Assembly: GCA_012517325.1 (NCBI GenBank)
Contig: JAAYVF010000027.1
Location: 1 to 64,000 of the forward strand
Origin: Myxococcales bacterium
GTDB taxonomy: Bacteria; Lernaellota; Lernaellaia; Lernaellales; Lernaellaceae
DNA length: 64,000 bases
Direction of reading: 5' to 3'
This document shows, in pieces, positions 29,159-38,184 of the stretch. The notes beneath the pieces are model-generated. The model saw nothing but the letters and a program-made list of their open reading frames with translations. It was not told where the DNA came from and did no database searches. The first letter of the stretch is position 1; each line of letters begins with the position of its first letter. The position numbers were made by a program, and so were the translations under genes.

Positions 29159-30277
29159 ATGATGAAATACATCAATTTATACCGCTTGATCCTGCGAACC
29201 TTCGGCTTTCACCTGCGGCCGGTGGGAACCTTTTGCCTGTTGCAGATCCATCGCCTGATCAACGGCGCGACCCGCGCCTTGGATCACCTGTTTTTCCCCG
29301 AATTCCGCCGGCAACCGCTCGACCGGCCGATTTTCATTCTGGGCAATCCGCGCGGCGGCACGACCTTCGTCCATCGTTTTCTGCTCAACACCGATCGCCT
29401 GTGCGCCTTCGAATTGTGGGAAATGCTGTTTCCGGCCATCACCGCGCGCAAAATCTTCGGGCGGTTCATTCACCGGTTCGCGCCGCTGTCGCCGGCCCGC
29501 TATCACAGTTCCGACGCCCACGAAACCGGCTTGCGCGACGTCGAAACCGACGACGCCATGGCTTTCTTCCACTTCGTGGACGGCGGTTTTCTCTGGTCGT
29601 ATTTCCTGGCCTGGGAAGATACCTGGGGCAGCCGGTTGAGTCGGGACTATTTCGAGCTGGACGACGAGCCGGAAGAACGGAAACAGCGGCTGTTCCGCTA
29701 CCTGGAAGGTTGTTGGCGGCGCAACCTCATGGCCAAGAGCAAGAGCCGGATCATCGTGAAGAGCAGCATTTTCACCCTGCGGGTCAAGACCCTGCTGAAA
29801 CGTTACCCGGATTGCAAGATCATCTACTGCGTGCGCGACCCGCTGGAGACAATCCCGTCCGGCATGTCGTTGCTGACCGGCGTGCTGGAGCAATCCTACG
29901 ACATGTTCCATTCCACCTCGCCCGACGTGCGCCAGCGGTATCTGGAAAACCTCTACCAGGGCTCCTGTGCCATGTACCGGACCTTCCATGATCTGCTGCA
30001 AAGCGGCGTCATTCCCGAAAGGAATCTGAAAATCGTCCCCTATCCGCGGCTCATGAACGACCTCGAGCGAACCATGGCCGAGTTGGTGGATTTTCTGGAG
30101 ATCGAACCGAGCGCGCGGTTCACCGAAAAACTGCTCGAGCAGGCCGAGAAACAACGCCATCACAAAAGCAGGCACGAATACTCCCTCGCCAAATTCGGCT
30201 TGGACGAGGCGCGCCTTCGCCGGGATCTGGCGTTCGTCTACCAAACCTACGGCCTGGCGGGAGGATCCGAATCATGA
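29159..30277 (+). CDS. PAPS-dependent sulfotransferase family protein
   Basis: A 372-residue sulfotransferase-fold protein. The 5'-phosphosulfate loop is NPRGGTTF at 63-70, and the 3'-phosphate-binding segment is KIIYCVRDPLETIPSGMSLL near 223-242. Such enzymes move sulfate from PAPS to hydroxyl or amine groups of lipids, sugars or small molecules. The first 45 residues are basic and hydrophobic and may associate with the membrane. It starts four bases after the KAS III stop and overlaps the next gene by four bases. Acceptor unknown; the context suggests an acyl-derived product. Confidence 0.85.
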   Translation: MMKYINLYRLILRTFGFHLRPVGTFCLLQIHRLINGATRALDHLFFPEFRRQPLDRPIFILGNPRGGTTFVHRFLLNTDRLCAFELWEMLFPAITARKIFGRFIHRFAPLSPARYHSSDAHETGLRDVETDDAMAFFHFVDGGFLWSYFLAWEDTWGSRLSRDYFELDDEPEERKQRLFRYLEGCWRRNLMAKSKSRIIVKSSIFTLRVKTLLKRYPDCKIIYCVRDPLETIPSGMSLLTGVLEQSYDMFHSTSPDVRQRYLENLYQGSCAMYRTFHDLLQSGVIPERNLKIVPYPRLMNDLERTMAELVDFLEIEPSARFTEKLLEQAEKQRHHKSRHEYSLAKFGLDEARLRRDLAFVYQTYGLAGGSES

Positions 30278-31131
30278 AAACAAAAGTCGGGCTCCTGAGT
30301 GTTTTGGTTTTCTTTCTGGCTTTCCTGATGCCCTCGTTCGGTTGCTCCGGCGACGACGACGACGAAAATGATTCGGCAACGGACGACGACAGCGACAACA
30401 CCGGCGACGACGACGATAACGACGATAACGACAACAACGACAACAACGACAATGACGACAACGATGACAATGACGATTCGACCTTCGATCCGAGTGTCAT
30501 CCTCGGCCGGACCTATTCCCTGGATATCCCACTGTCCGCTTGGACGGTGCCGGCCGGCGTCGGCGACATCATCGGGTATTACGTCCCGATCCTGTTGTTC
30601 GAGCCGCGCAGCGCCGACGACGGCGTGCTCGATCTCCTGGCGACCGTGGGCGCCGAGGAAAAAACCGTCGTGCAGGACGAGTGCAACCTCACGACGGACT
30701 TTGCCGACAGCGTCTTGAACGACGACGGTTCCTTTTCGTTCGGCCCGCAAGACTTTGCGTTGCGCATCGAGGGCGTGAGCGCCGGTCTGCACCAGGCCTA
30801 CGGTTCGGGCACTTTTCTCGCGGACGGTTCCGGCTTCGATAACGGAGTACTCGGCGGGCTGTTGGACGCGCGGGAATTGCTGGATTTCCTGCTCTACGGG
30901 CTCGACGAAATCTGCCTGGTGACGGCGATCTTCGGCGCGCCGTGCGTAGCCTGTCCGGCGGACGGCGAAGTATATTGCGTGGAAATCAAGGCCGAAGGTT
31001 TTTCGGCGGCGACGGTTTCCGGCTTGTCCTTGACCGAAATCGGGTCGGACGATCTCGGTCCGGAATGCGACGATGACGACGACACCGCCGCCGCCGACTC
31101 GGTATCGGCAAACGAAAGCACCTTGTTTTAG
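30274..31131 (+). CDS. Asp/Asn-linker lipoprotein, function unknown
   Basis: A 285-residue lipoprotein. The signal peptide ends PSFGC (Cys24, Ser at +2), with an Asp/Asn tract at about residues 27-69. A compact, probably beta-rich domain follows (RTYSLDIPLSAWTVPAGVGD) with four cysteines (ECNLT, EICLV, CVACPADGEVYC). Ends with a second Asp run. Overlaps the sulfotransferase by four bases, so it belongs to the same operon. No family recognised. Confidence 0.7.
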   Translation: MKTKVGLLSVLVFFLAFLMPSFGCSGDDDDENDSATDDDSDNTGDDDDNDDNDNNDNNDNDDNDDNDDSTFDPSVILGRTYSLDIPLSAWTVPAGVGDIIGYYVPILLFEPRSADDGVLDLLATVGAEEKTVVQDECNLTTDFADSVLNDDGSFSFGPQDFALRIEGVSAGLHQAYGSGTFLADGSGFDNGVLGGLLDARELLDFLLYGLDEICLVTAIFGAPCVACPADGEVYCVEIKAEGFSAATVSGLSLTEIGSDDLGPECDDDDDTAAADSVSANESTLF

Positions 31132-31176
31132 CAGGGTGTGGAAAAACACCCGGCGTGCGATCCAGGGATGGATCGC

Positions 31177-31275
31177 CATTTTCGGTAACTTCCGAAGTTG
31201 CCGAAAATGAAGCGAAATAAAAACCACGCTTTTTATTGAGCGTAGTTGAAAAAGGCCAGGACGACCTTTTTCAAC
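31177..31275. repeat. Pair of intergenic palindromes (REP-like element)
   Basis: 31177-31209 is an inverted repeat with arms CATTTTCGGTAACTTC and GAAGTTGCCGAAAATG. 31245-31275 is another, with arms GTTGAAAAAGG and CCTTTTTCAAC. The element fills the 179-base space between two lipoprotein genes. It could be a dispersed repeat or an operon-internal attenuating structure; no T-run follows it. Confidence 0.5.
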
Positions 31276-31310
31276 AGCCTGTTAGAGAGGAAAAAAAGGA
31301 GTTCACGACC

Positions 31311-32858
31311 ATGGAAAGACATTCTCTTTTGTGGCTGCTGCTCCTGATTTTACTGACCGGGTTTTTCTTCCCCGCCTGCGGCAACGATGATGACGATGAC
31401 AACGATTCCGGCGGCGACGACGACAACGGCACGGATGACGATGACGACAACAACGACGACAACAACGATGATGATAATAACGACGACGACGACAACGATG
31501 ACGACAATGACGATTCGGCCGCCGGCGGCGATTTCACGGCGACGGTGACCGCAAACCCGATTTGCGGCATCTCCTGCATCGTCACCTGGACCACCTCCGA
31601 AGCGGCTTCCTCCTGGGTGGAATTCGGCCCGGCGGACGGCGATTACGCGCTGCTCATTGGCACGGATGATTTGACGACCGATCACCGCGTCGTGGTGGTG
31701 GGCATGCACGCCTCCACCGATTACAAACTGCTGGCGGTTTCGGAAACCGCGTCGAAAACGAGGCTGGAATCGCAAGAGTTGTCATTCTCGGCCGCCTCGC
31801 TGCCTTATGTCTGGCTGGCCGGCGATCTGGATGTGTACGAGGAAGGCCGGACGAACGACGGCTGGACGCTCACGAATCTCTCGGTCCAGACCATGGAAGG
31901 CCAGTTGGCCGTCGCCATGTACGATATGGAGGGCGAGCCGGTCTGGTATTACGTGCCGGCGAACTTCGGCGCCCGCATCGACCTGGTGGCGAGCTGGGTG
32001 GACGACCAATACGTGCTGGTCGGCCCGTCGGTGCAGTCCGGCAAGCGCCCCTTCGAGATCGACCTGGAAGGCAACAAGGTCTGGGAAGGCCCGGTCGAAA
32101 CCGGCAGCGGCATGACCGATGACGGCGCCATGCACCACGTGCTGCACAAACTGACCAACGGCGATTACATTACGACCTACAACGATGTGCGGTCGAACGT
32201 CGCCGGCGACGATATCGTCGAATTCGACGCCGACCTCACTACGACCTGGAGTTGGAGCTTCTGGGATCACCTGACGCCCAAAGCGCAAGCGATCGGCCGG
32301 GACTGGACCCACGTCAACACCGTGCTGGTCGATTTCGCTGACGACATTGTGTACGTCAATTCGTTCGCGTTGAGCCAGTTTTTCAAGATCGACCGGACCA
32401 GCGGCGAGATCCTCTGGACCTTCGGCGAGGGCGGCGACTTCACGGCCGACCCCGACGCCACCTATCCCTGGTACGGCGGCGGCCACGGGATCGACGCGCT
32501 CGGGGACAACCAGTTCCTGTTCTATGACAACGGCCTGGTCGGCCGCAATTTCTCGCGCGCGATCATCTACCAGTTGGACGAGAACACCATGGAGTCGAGC
32601 ATCATCTGGGAATACAAAGGCGCCGGCTCGGACGCCTGGTACAACATGTCGCTGGGCGACGCCGACCGGCTGGACAACGGCAATATCCTGATCGTCGCCG
32701 GCAACGGCACGCAAAACCAGTCGGGAAGTCGGTTCATCGAGGTCACACCGGACGGCGAAAAGGTGTGGCAGATGTGGCTCTACAGCAACAACCAGACGAA
32801 AGTCAGTTCCTATCAGGCGGATCGCATCCCGGCTCTGGCCGAGGCGTTGGACCGCTAA
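31311..32858 (+). CDS. Arylsulfotransferase (ASST)-like lipoprotein with Asp/Asn linker
   Basis: A 515-residue lipoprotein: lipobox FFFPAC (Cys23, Gly at +2), Asp/Asn linker 26-69, a fibronectin-like domain about 74-165, then a beta-propeller of the arylsulfate sulfotransferase type. Candidate catalytic histidines are His275/His276 (AMHHVLHKLTNGD), His334 (DWTHVNTV) and His392 (GGGHGIDAL). Bacterial ASST enzymes transfer sulfate between phenols without PAPS through a sulfo-histidine. An AAGGAG site precedes the ATG at 31311. It follows a PAPS-type sulfotransferase cluster, which makes a sulfation role more likely. Activity is inferred, since some family members lack it. Confidence 0.75.
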   Translation: MERHSLLWLLLLILLTGFFFPACGNDDDDDNDSGGDDDNGTDDDDDNNDDNNDDDNNDDDDNDDDNDDSAAGGDFTATVTANPICGISCIVTWTTSEAASSWVEFGPADGDYALLIGTDDLTTDHRVVVVGMHASTDYKLLAVSETASKTRLESQELSFSAASLPYVWLAGDLDVYEEGRTNDGWTLTNLSVQTMEGQLAVAMYDMEGEPVWYYVPANFGARIDLVASWVDDQYVLVGPSVQSGKRPFEIDLEGNKVWEGPVETGSGMTDDGAMHHVLHKLTNGDYITTYNDVRSNVAGDDIVEFDADLTTTWSWSFWDHLTPKAQAIGRDWTHVNTVLVDFADDIVYVNSFALSQFFKIDRTSGEILWTFGEGGDFTADPDATYPWYGGGHGIDALGDNQFLFYDNGLVGRNFSRAIIYQLDENTMESSIIWEYKGAGSDAWYNMSLGDADRLDNGNILIVAGNGTQNQSGSRFIEVTPDGEKVWQMWLYSNNQTKVSSYQADRIPALAEALDR

Positions 32859-32887
32859 GCGTTTTCTCGGTTTATTCCTCCACTTTC

Positions 32888-32913
32888 GGGCCACCCGCTT
32901 CGGCGGGTGGCCC
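32888..32913 (+). terminator. Strong hairpin after the ASST-like gene
   Basis: An 11-base perfect stem, GGGCCACCCGC and GCGGGTGGCCC, is closed by a TTCG loop 30 bases after the stop. The T-run downstream is weak, so termination may be incomplete; the hairpin may also protect the transcript end. Confidence 0.6.
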
Positions 32914-33167
32914 ACTCGTTTCAGCCGGTGTGACGATCATCGGTTATCTCGGCAGGGGAAAAAAGTCTTGTTGGAAAACGCCATGCATATATAATACTTT
33001 TAATTTGGAATCCATTTGTATCCATTTGATAATTAATCTTAATAAATAGACAATTTGGCGAGAATAAAAACTTTGACTTCCGACATCAATGGGAATACCA
33101 AATAGAATGCTCGTCGAAATAATGTTCATTTAACGGGTTATAAGTAGAAAAAAGGGGAGGATTTTTC
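32914..33167. other. AT-rich spacer, no gene; weak promoter candidate
   Basis: The base composition drops sharply to AT-rich from about 32980. TTGATA at 33026-33031 and GACAAT at 33049-33054 are 17 bases apart and could drive the lipoprotein gene at 33168, leaving a leader of about 110 bases. No RNA gene or repeat recognised. Confidence 0.35.
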
Positions 33168-33968
33168 ATGAAAAGCACGGGTTTCTGGTTGCTGTTGGCG
33201 TTGACGGTGTTTTCGGCGTTCCTGCTCGTCGCGGCCTGCGGCGACGACGATGACGACGACAACGATACCTCTGATGATGACACGGCCGACGACGATGTGG
33301 CCGACGATGATGCAGCCGACGATGATGCGGCGGACGACGACGCGGCGGATGACGATTCCGGCGACGACGATGATGACGACAACGACGTCGTCGAACTTTT
33401 CTCCGAGGATTTTGAAAGCTACACGGCCGGCGATCCGCTGGGGACGCCGTGGGTGGTGACCCTGACCGGCGAAAGCTATTCGACCATTTTCGAGGCGGTT
33501 GATACCAGCTACGGCAACTGCCTGGAAAACGTCGGCAGCATCCTGGCCGGCGAGAGCGCCAAGGCGGTTCTGGGCTACACCGGCGCGGCGGACGATCTGG
33601 CCGTGACATTCGATTACTGGGTCGACACCGATGCCTACGGCCGTTTCTGGCTCTCGAACGACGGCGGCACCACCGTGGGAGCCGGCGTGGCCACCATCCC
33701 CGGCGGGGCGTTGTACGCCAATACCGCGGGCGGCTTCGGCCAGGCTTGCGGTTCCGTGATTTCCGAGGAATGGAACACGATTTCGATTCTCGTGAACTAT
33801 GCCGCCGGTACGTATGACGTCGAGATCAACGGCAATATCGAATGCGAGGACGTGGACGCCGGCCTCGGCGCCGATGTCACCTACAACGCCATCGTCCTGG
33901 ACGACAGCATCTTGGTTTCCGAAGGCGGCTACTACTACTTCGACAACATTCTCGGCAAAACCCAATAA
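33168..33968 (+). CDS. Asp-linker lipoprotein with lectin-like (LamG/jelly-roll) domain
   Basis: A 266-residue lipoprotein. Lipobox LLVAAC (Cys24, Gly at +2), then an acidic linker in which DDDAA units repeat (about 25-72). The remaining domain starts with ELFSEDFESYTAGDPLGTPW and ends YYYFDNILGKTQ. This is the usual opening and closing of concanavalin-like jelly-roll domains found in surface proteins. A GGGGAGG ribosome site precedes the ATG. Carbohydrate or surface binding is possible but inferred. Confidence 0.68.
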   Translation: MKSTGFWLLLALTVFSAFLLVAACGDDDDDDNDTSDDDTADDDVADDDAADDDAADDDAADDDSGDDDDDDNDVVELFSEDFESYTAGDPLGTPWVVTLTGESYSTIFEAVDTSYGNCLENVGSILAGESAKAVLGYTGAADDLAVTFDYWVDTDAYGRFWLSNDGGTTVGAGVATIPGGALYANTAGGFGQACGSVISEEWNTISILVNYAAGTYDVEINGNIECEDVDAGLGADVTYNAIVLDDSILVSEGGYYYFDNILGKTQ

Positions 33969-33989
33969 TTCGGCGATTTTAAAAACAAC

Positions 33990-34023
33990 CGGCCGCAGGG
34001 AAGGCCCCGCGGCCGAGTTTTTT
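33990..34023 (+). terminator. Intrinsic terminator
   Basis: CGGCCGC and GCGGCCG arms enclose a G/C-rich loop, followed by TTTTTT at 34018-34023. It lies 22 bases after the lipoprotein stop and before the convergent patatin gene. Confidence 0.8.
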
Positions 34024-34037
34024 AATTCCGCGAGCCG

Positions 34038-35393
34038 TTACATCACCAGGCGGATGTCCCGCTTCAGGCGCTCCTTGCCCAGGATGCCGATGATGCCGTC
34101 GTCGTAGTTGGAGGCGGCGATCTTCTTCGCGTCCTCCTCGACGTGGATCATCGAGGTTTCGATGCCGTAGGAATTGAGGATTTTTTTGATCTGCCCGTAG
34201 TTTTCCTCGAGCGATTCCTTGACCGACAGGAACCCGCGCTCGGCCGCCTTGGCCCGCTGCCAGAAGGCCACCGGGTTCATTTCGAAGAACTGCACGTCGT
34301 TGATGTCGGGCTCGATCAGCACGATGTCGCCCAGGAAGTTCGGATCCTGCGCGAAGGCGCGCAGCGATTGGTGCAAACGGTGGTGCAGCAGCATCCGGAA
34401 GACCTGGTTGATCACCGCCAGCATGCCGCCCGCCGCGAGGTGCGGCTTGTCGGTGACGTACTGGTCGATCTCCTTGTACCACTGCACGACGAGCCGGTTT
34501 TCGAGCGGCCGGAACGGGTTGTAGCAGATGATCAGGCTCGCCCCGTGCTCGACGGCCACGTCGATGTTGGCCGTTTCGGCGACCGCGCCGTCGACGTAAT
34601 CGACGCCCTTGATCCGGGCCGGTTTGTAGAAGCCGGGCAGCGCCGACGAGGCCTGGATCGCCTCGCTGATCGACAGTTCGTTGTTTTCGTCGTGGCCGAA
34701 GACGACGCGCTCGCCGGTGTCCAAGCGCGTCGCGGTGATGTACAGCTCTTTCTTCTGGCGGTGGTAGAGGTCGGCGAAGTCGTTTTTGAAGTGCGCCGCC
34801 TCGAGGTTGTGGCGAATGTATTTTTCGAGGCGGTTGTTGTCGAAGATGCCCGAGGGGATGTAGTCGAAGAATTTCGGCAACGCCCGGCTGGCCGAAGCGA
34901 TGCGCACCAAAATCTTGATGACCGCGTCGAGGTTCTTGTAGCTGGGCGAGGTGACGAAATCGCCGAGGGTGGCCAGGAAGCGCTTGTCGGGCGACAGCAA
35001 CAGGCTGAGGAAGTTGATTCCGAAACGCGGCAGCGACGTGCCCAATTCGAAGGCCAGTTGCAGCGGTTTCTGGACGAATTCCATGACGTTGGGGTTGTAG
35101 AAATCGAGCGGCTTGAGCTGCGACAGGCGGTCGGATTTGCCGTCGAGGCTTTTAAGAATTTCTTCCGGCGTCAGGCCGATGGACAGCGGGCAGGCGATGA
35201 TGGCGCCCGCCGACAGGCCGACGTAGGTGTCGAAATCGGTCACGTCGCGGTTGATCATCAGGTCGGACAACGCCTTGAGGCCGCCGATTTTGTAGGTGCC
35301 GCCGCTGACCGCGCCGCCGGCCAGGACCAAGGCGATCTTCGCGTTTTTCTTGCGGATATTCAGGTCGCTCTTTTGTACGATCGTGATGCCCAC
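34038..35393 (-). CDS. Patatin-like phospholipase
   Basis: About 451 residues. The glycine-rich oxyanion loop is LAGGAVSGG at 24-32, the nucleophile motif is GLSAG with Ser61, and the dyad Asp is in YVDGAV (Asp268). Patatins are cytoplasmic or secreted lipid acyl hydrolases using a Ser-Asp dyad. No signal peptide is seen. The start is taken as GTG at 35393 because GGGAGG lies five bases before it; the longer open frame upstream covers the promoter. Divergent from the acyl-CoA synthetase, so released fatty acids could be activated by its product. Confidence 0.87.
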   Translation of the reverse strand: MGITIVQKSDLNIRKKNAKIALVLAGGAVSGGTYKIGGLKALSDLMINRDVTDFDTYVGLSAGAIIACPLSIGLTPEEILKSLDGKSDRLSQLKPLDFYNPNVMEFVQKPLQLAFELGTSLPRFGINFLSLLLSPDKRFLATLGDFVTSPSYKNLDAVIKILVRIASASRALPKFFDYIPSGIFDNNRLEKYIRHNLEAAHFKNDFADLYHRQKKELYITATRLDTGERVVFGHDENNELSISEAIQASSALPGFYKPARIKGVDYVDGAVAETANIDVAVEHGASLIICYNPFRPLENRLVVQWYKEIDQYVTDKPHLAAGGMLAVINQVFRMLLHHRLHQSLRAFAQDPNFLGDIVLIEPDINDVQFFEMNPVAFWQRAKAAERGFLSVKESLEENYGQIKKILNSYGIETSMIHVEEDAKKIAASNYDDGIIGILGKERLKRDIRLVM

Positions 35394-35480
35394 TGGAGCC
35401 TCCCGGTTGATCGCCCGAACCTTCCGCTGGCAATTAGGCAATCGCGGTCCGCACTTGAACCGCGTCAAGATATTGTGCGG

Positions 35481-35510
35481 AGTGTAGCGAGATGCCACAA
35501 TCCGTGTCAA
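35481..35510 (-). promoter_or_regulatory. Sigma70-type promoter of the patatin gene
   Basis: On the minus strand TTGACA (35505-35510) and TACACT (35481-35486) are 18 bases apart. The GTG start lies about 90 bases downstream. The divergent spacer 35394-35802 holds this and the plus-strand promoter and no gene. Confidence 0.65.
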
Positions 35511-35710
35511 CTTCAAAATAACGCGATCGACGTTTTCGCCGGCCGACAACCTCTCTGAATATCGGTTCAAACCGGGCAAACCTCAAATTGTTTGTTTCTT
35601 GAACCTTTTGCGAAGCGGAAAATTCTTTTCCGGGACCCGGTTTCAACGCAAAAAAACCGTGCCGAACGCTTCATTTTTCGACACTTTTTCATTCGAACGG
35701 CGGTGGGGGA

Positions 35711-35740
35711 TTGACGCCGCGCGGACCGGGGGAGTATACA
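35711..35740 (+). promoter_or_regulatory. Sigma70-type promoter of the acyl-CoA synthetase gene
   Basis: TTGACG at 35711-35716 and TATACA at 35735-35740 are 18 bases apart. The ATG at 35803 lies about 60 bases downstream with an AGGGGTG ribosome site. Confidence 0.65.
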
Positions 35741-35802
35741 AATTCGACAACCTTTTTCCTTTTTGTAGTGTACCAAAACATCATTCGCAGGGGTGCAACA
35801 TC

Positions 35803-37599
35803 ATGGACCAGGAAAATAATCTTGCCCAAATGTGGAAGAATCGTGTCGCCAAGTACGGCGACAAGGTTTATCTGCGCGCCAAACGCGACGGCGCGTGGAA
35901 ATCCTATACCTTCCGCGACGTCGACCGCATGGTCACCGATATCGCGCTGGGCATGTTGTCGCTGGGGTTCAAACGGGGCGACCGCATCTCGCTGCTGTCG
36001 GAAAACCGGCCGTACTGGACGATGTTCGACCTGGCCACCCAGAGCCTCGGCGGCATCCTGGCCACGATCTACGCCACCAACACCCCCGAGCAGTGCGCCT
36101 ATATCGTCAACAACTCCGAGTCGCGCTTCGTGGCGCTGTCGAACAACAACCAGCTCAACAAGCTGTTCGACAAGAAGGTCAGCATCCCGCTCGTCGAAAA
36201 GATCATCATCTTCGATCCGATCGACGGCATCACCGACAAGGACCCCCGCGTCCTGACCGTCAACAAGCTGATGGAACTGGGCCGTTCCTATCCGCATCCC
36301 GAGGAACTCGACAAGCTGATCGCCGCGTCCACCTTCGACGACGTGGCGACGCTGATCTACACCTCGGGCACCACCGGCGATCCCAAGGGCGTCATGCTGA
36401 CCCACGGCAATTTCTACTCGAACGTCCAGGGCGCCGCGGAAGTCATGCCCGTCTCGCCCGAAGAATCGTTCCTCAGCTTCCTGCCGTTGTCGCACAGCCT
36501 CGAACGGATGGCCGGCCACTTCACGCCGATGTACATCGGCGCGACCGTCAGCTTCGCCGAGTCGATCGACGCCATCCGCCAGAACCTGCAGGAGATCAAA
36601 CCCTCGGCGATGGTCAGCGTGCCGCGCATCTACGAAAAGTTCCACGCGGCGATCCTTGACAATGTTTCGAAAAGCGCGCCCCTCAAGCAGAAGCTCTTTC
36701 ATTGGGCGCTGGGCGTCGGCCGCGCCGCCGGCAAGTACATCCTGGCCAACAAAACGGTGCCGCCGCTGCTCGCCCTGCAGCACACCCTCGCCGACAAGCT
36801 GGTCTTCGCGAAAATCAAGGCCAACCTCGGCGGCAACCTGCGCTTCGCCATCAGCGGCGGCGCGCCCCTGTCGCCCGAGTTGTTCGAATTCTTCTTCGCC
36901 ATGGGCGTGACGATCTACGAGGGCTACGGCCTGACCGAAACCACGCCGGTCGTCACCTGCGCCTCGCCAGGCAACATCCGCACCGGCACGGTCGGCAGGG
37001 TGCTGCCGGGCGTGACGGTGAAGATCGCCGCGGACGGCGAAATTTTGGTGAAGGGCCCGAACGTGATGAAGGGCTACTACAAGATGCCCGAGGCGACCGC
37101 CGAGGCCATCGTCGACGGCTGGTTCCACACCGGCGACATCGGCGAACTCGACGCCGACAGCTTCCTGAAGATCACCGACCGCAAGAAGGACATCATCGTC
37201 ACCGCTGGCGGCAAGAACGTGGCGCCGCAAAACATCGAAAACATGCTCAAGATGGAGCGGTTCATCGAGCAGGTGAACATCATCGGCGACCGGCGCCGCT
37301 ACCTGACGGCGATCATCGTGCCGGATTTCGCCGAACTGGAAAAATGGGCTCGGGAGAAGGGCCTGCAGTACGCCGGCCGGAAGGAACTGGTCAAGCTTCC
37401 CGAGGTCCACAAGCTGATCGAGGACGCCATCAAGAAAAACAACTCGGAACTGGCCAAGTACGAAACCATCAAGAAGTTCCACCTGACCGACATTCAGTTC
37501 TCGCAGGAAAACGACATGCTGACCCCGACCCTCAAGGTCAAACGCAAGAAGGTCAACGCCTACTACGCCAAGGAAATCGAGGCGATGTACGAGGAATAG
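35803..37599 (+). CDS. Long-chain fatty acid-CoA ligase (AMP-forming)
   Basis: A 598-residue ANL-superfamily enzyme. The P-loop motif is LIYTSGTTGDPKGVMLTH, followed by the A5-type GYGLTETTPV motif. The ATP/ribose segment reads GWFHTGDIGELD, with TDRKKDIIVTAGGKNVAPQNIE beyond it. The long form and C-terminus match FadD15/FAA1-like long-chain acyl-CoA synthetases. It activates fatty acids to acyl-CoA on the cytoplasmic side of the membrane. The ATG at 35803 has a ribosome site; the longer open frame upstream spans the promoter. Confidence 0.93.
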   Translation: MDQENNLAQMWKNRVAKYGDKVYLRAKRDGAWKSYTFRDVDRMVTDIALGMLSLGFKRGDRISLLSENRPYWTMFDLATQSLGGILATIYATNTPEQCAYIVNNSESRFVALSNNNQLNKLFDKKVSIPLVEKIIIFDPIDGITDKDPRVLTVNKLMELGRSYPHPEELDKLIAASTFDDVATLIYTSGTTGDPKGVMLTHGNFYSNVQGAAEVMPVSPEESFLSFLPLSHSLERMAGHFTPMYIGATVSFAESIDAIRQNLQEIKPSAMVSVPRIYEKFHAAILDNVSKSAPLKQKLFHWALGVGRAAGKYILANKTVPPLLALQHTLADKLVFAKIKANLGGNLRFAISGGAPLSPELFEFFFAMGVTIYEGYGLTETTPVVTCASPGNIRTGTVGRVLPGVTVKIAADGEILVKGPNVMKGYYKMPEATAEAIVDGWFHTGDIGELDADSFLKITDRKKDIIVTAGGKNVAPQNIENMLKMERFIEQVNIIGDRRRYLTAIIVPDFAELEKWAREKGLQYAGRKELVKLPEVHKLIEDAIKKNNSELAKYETIKKFHLTDIQFSQENDMLTPTLKVKRKKVNAYYAKEIEAMYEE

Positions 37600-37649
37600 A
37601 AAAACCGCGACGGTTCCGGGGCGCCCCTCATCGGGCGCCCTCGGTTTTT
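37600..37649 (+). terminator. Intrinsic terminator after the acyl-CoA synthetase
   Basis: Nested inverted repeats: AAAACCG pairs with CGGTTTTT at the outside and GGGCGCCC with GGGCGCCC inside. A terminal T-run at 37644-37649 completes it. Confidence 0.75.
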
Positions 37650-37653
37650 AAAT

Positions 37654-37967
37654 CCGCATTCGCACCGGAATCCACACCTGTATCACCGACCGCATGACCA
37701 CTGTAGGAGCGGCTTAGCAGCCGCGATACAAACCCTACGCCGTCTTTTCGTGCGAAAGCCGGAATCCACACCGACGTCCACCAACCTGTCATGCCGAACT
37801 TGTTTCGGCATCTCAAAGCCCGACCCAGAAAAAAACCTACGCCGTCTTTCCGTGCGCCAGCCGGAATCCACACCGGGAGCGCCAGCGACCTGACTGGTGT
37901 AGGAGCGACTTCCCAGTCGCGATAAAAACCCGCGCCGTCTTTCCGTGCGCCAGCCGGAAACCACACC
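37654..37967. repeat. Cluster of REP-like repeats (three families)
   Basis: Family A, 34 bases beginning GCCGTCTTT and ending GGAATCCACACC, occurs at 37739-37772, 37841-37874 and 37934-37967, with a partial copy at 37660-37679. Family B, beginning TGTAGGAGCG and ending CGCGATA, occurs at 37702-37728 and 37908-37924 and can form hairpins. Family C is a palindrome, ATGCCGAA...TTCGGCAT, at 37791-37811. No gene is visible from 37650 to 38274. Confidence 0.75.
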
Positions 37968-38184
37968 GCTTCCGTTTTGAAAATTCTCTGATTTACTAGC
38001 CTTGACTTTGACAAAGTAAAGTAGTGTTATTTGTCCATGTGCTGGGGAATAATCGAAAAGACATTTGTGAGGATTCCGAGGGTAGTCGAAGGATGGAGTT
38101 AAATAATGCTCCGGAAATTCCAATTTTTATATACTGCCCCCGGAAATCCACGGGACCAAAACCGAAAAATGAAGGTAGATAAGT

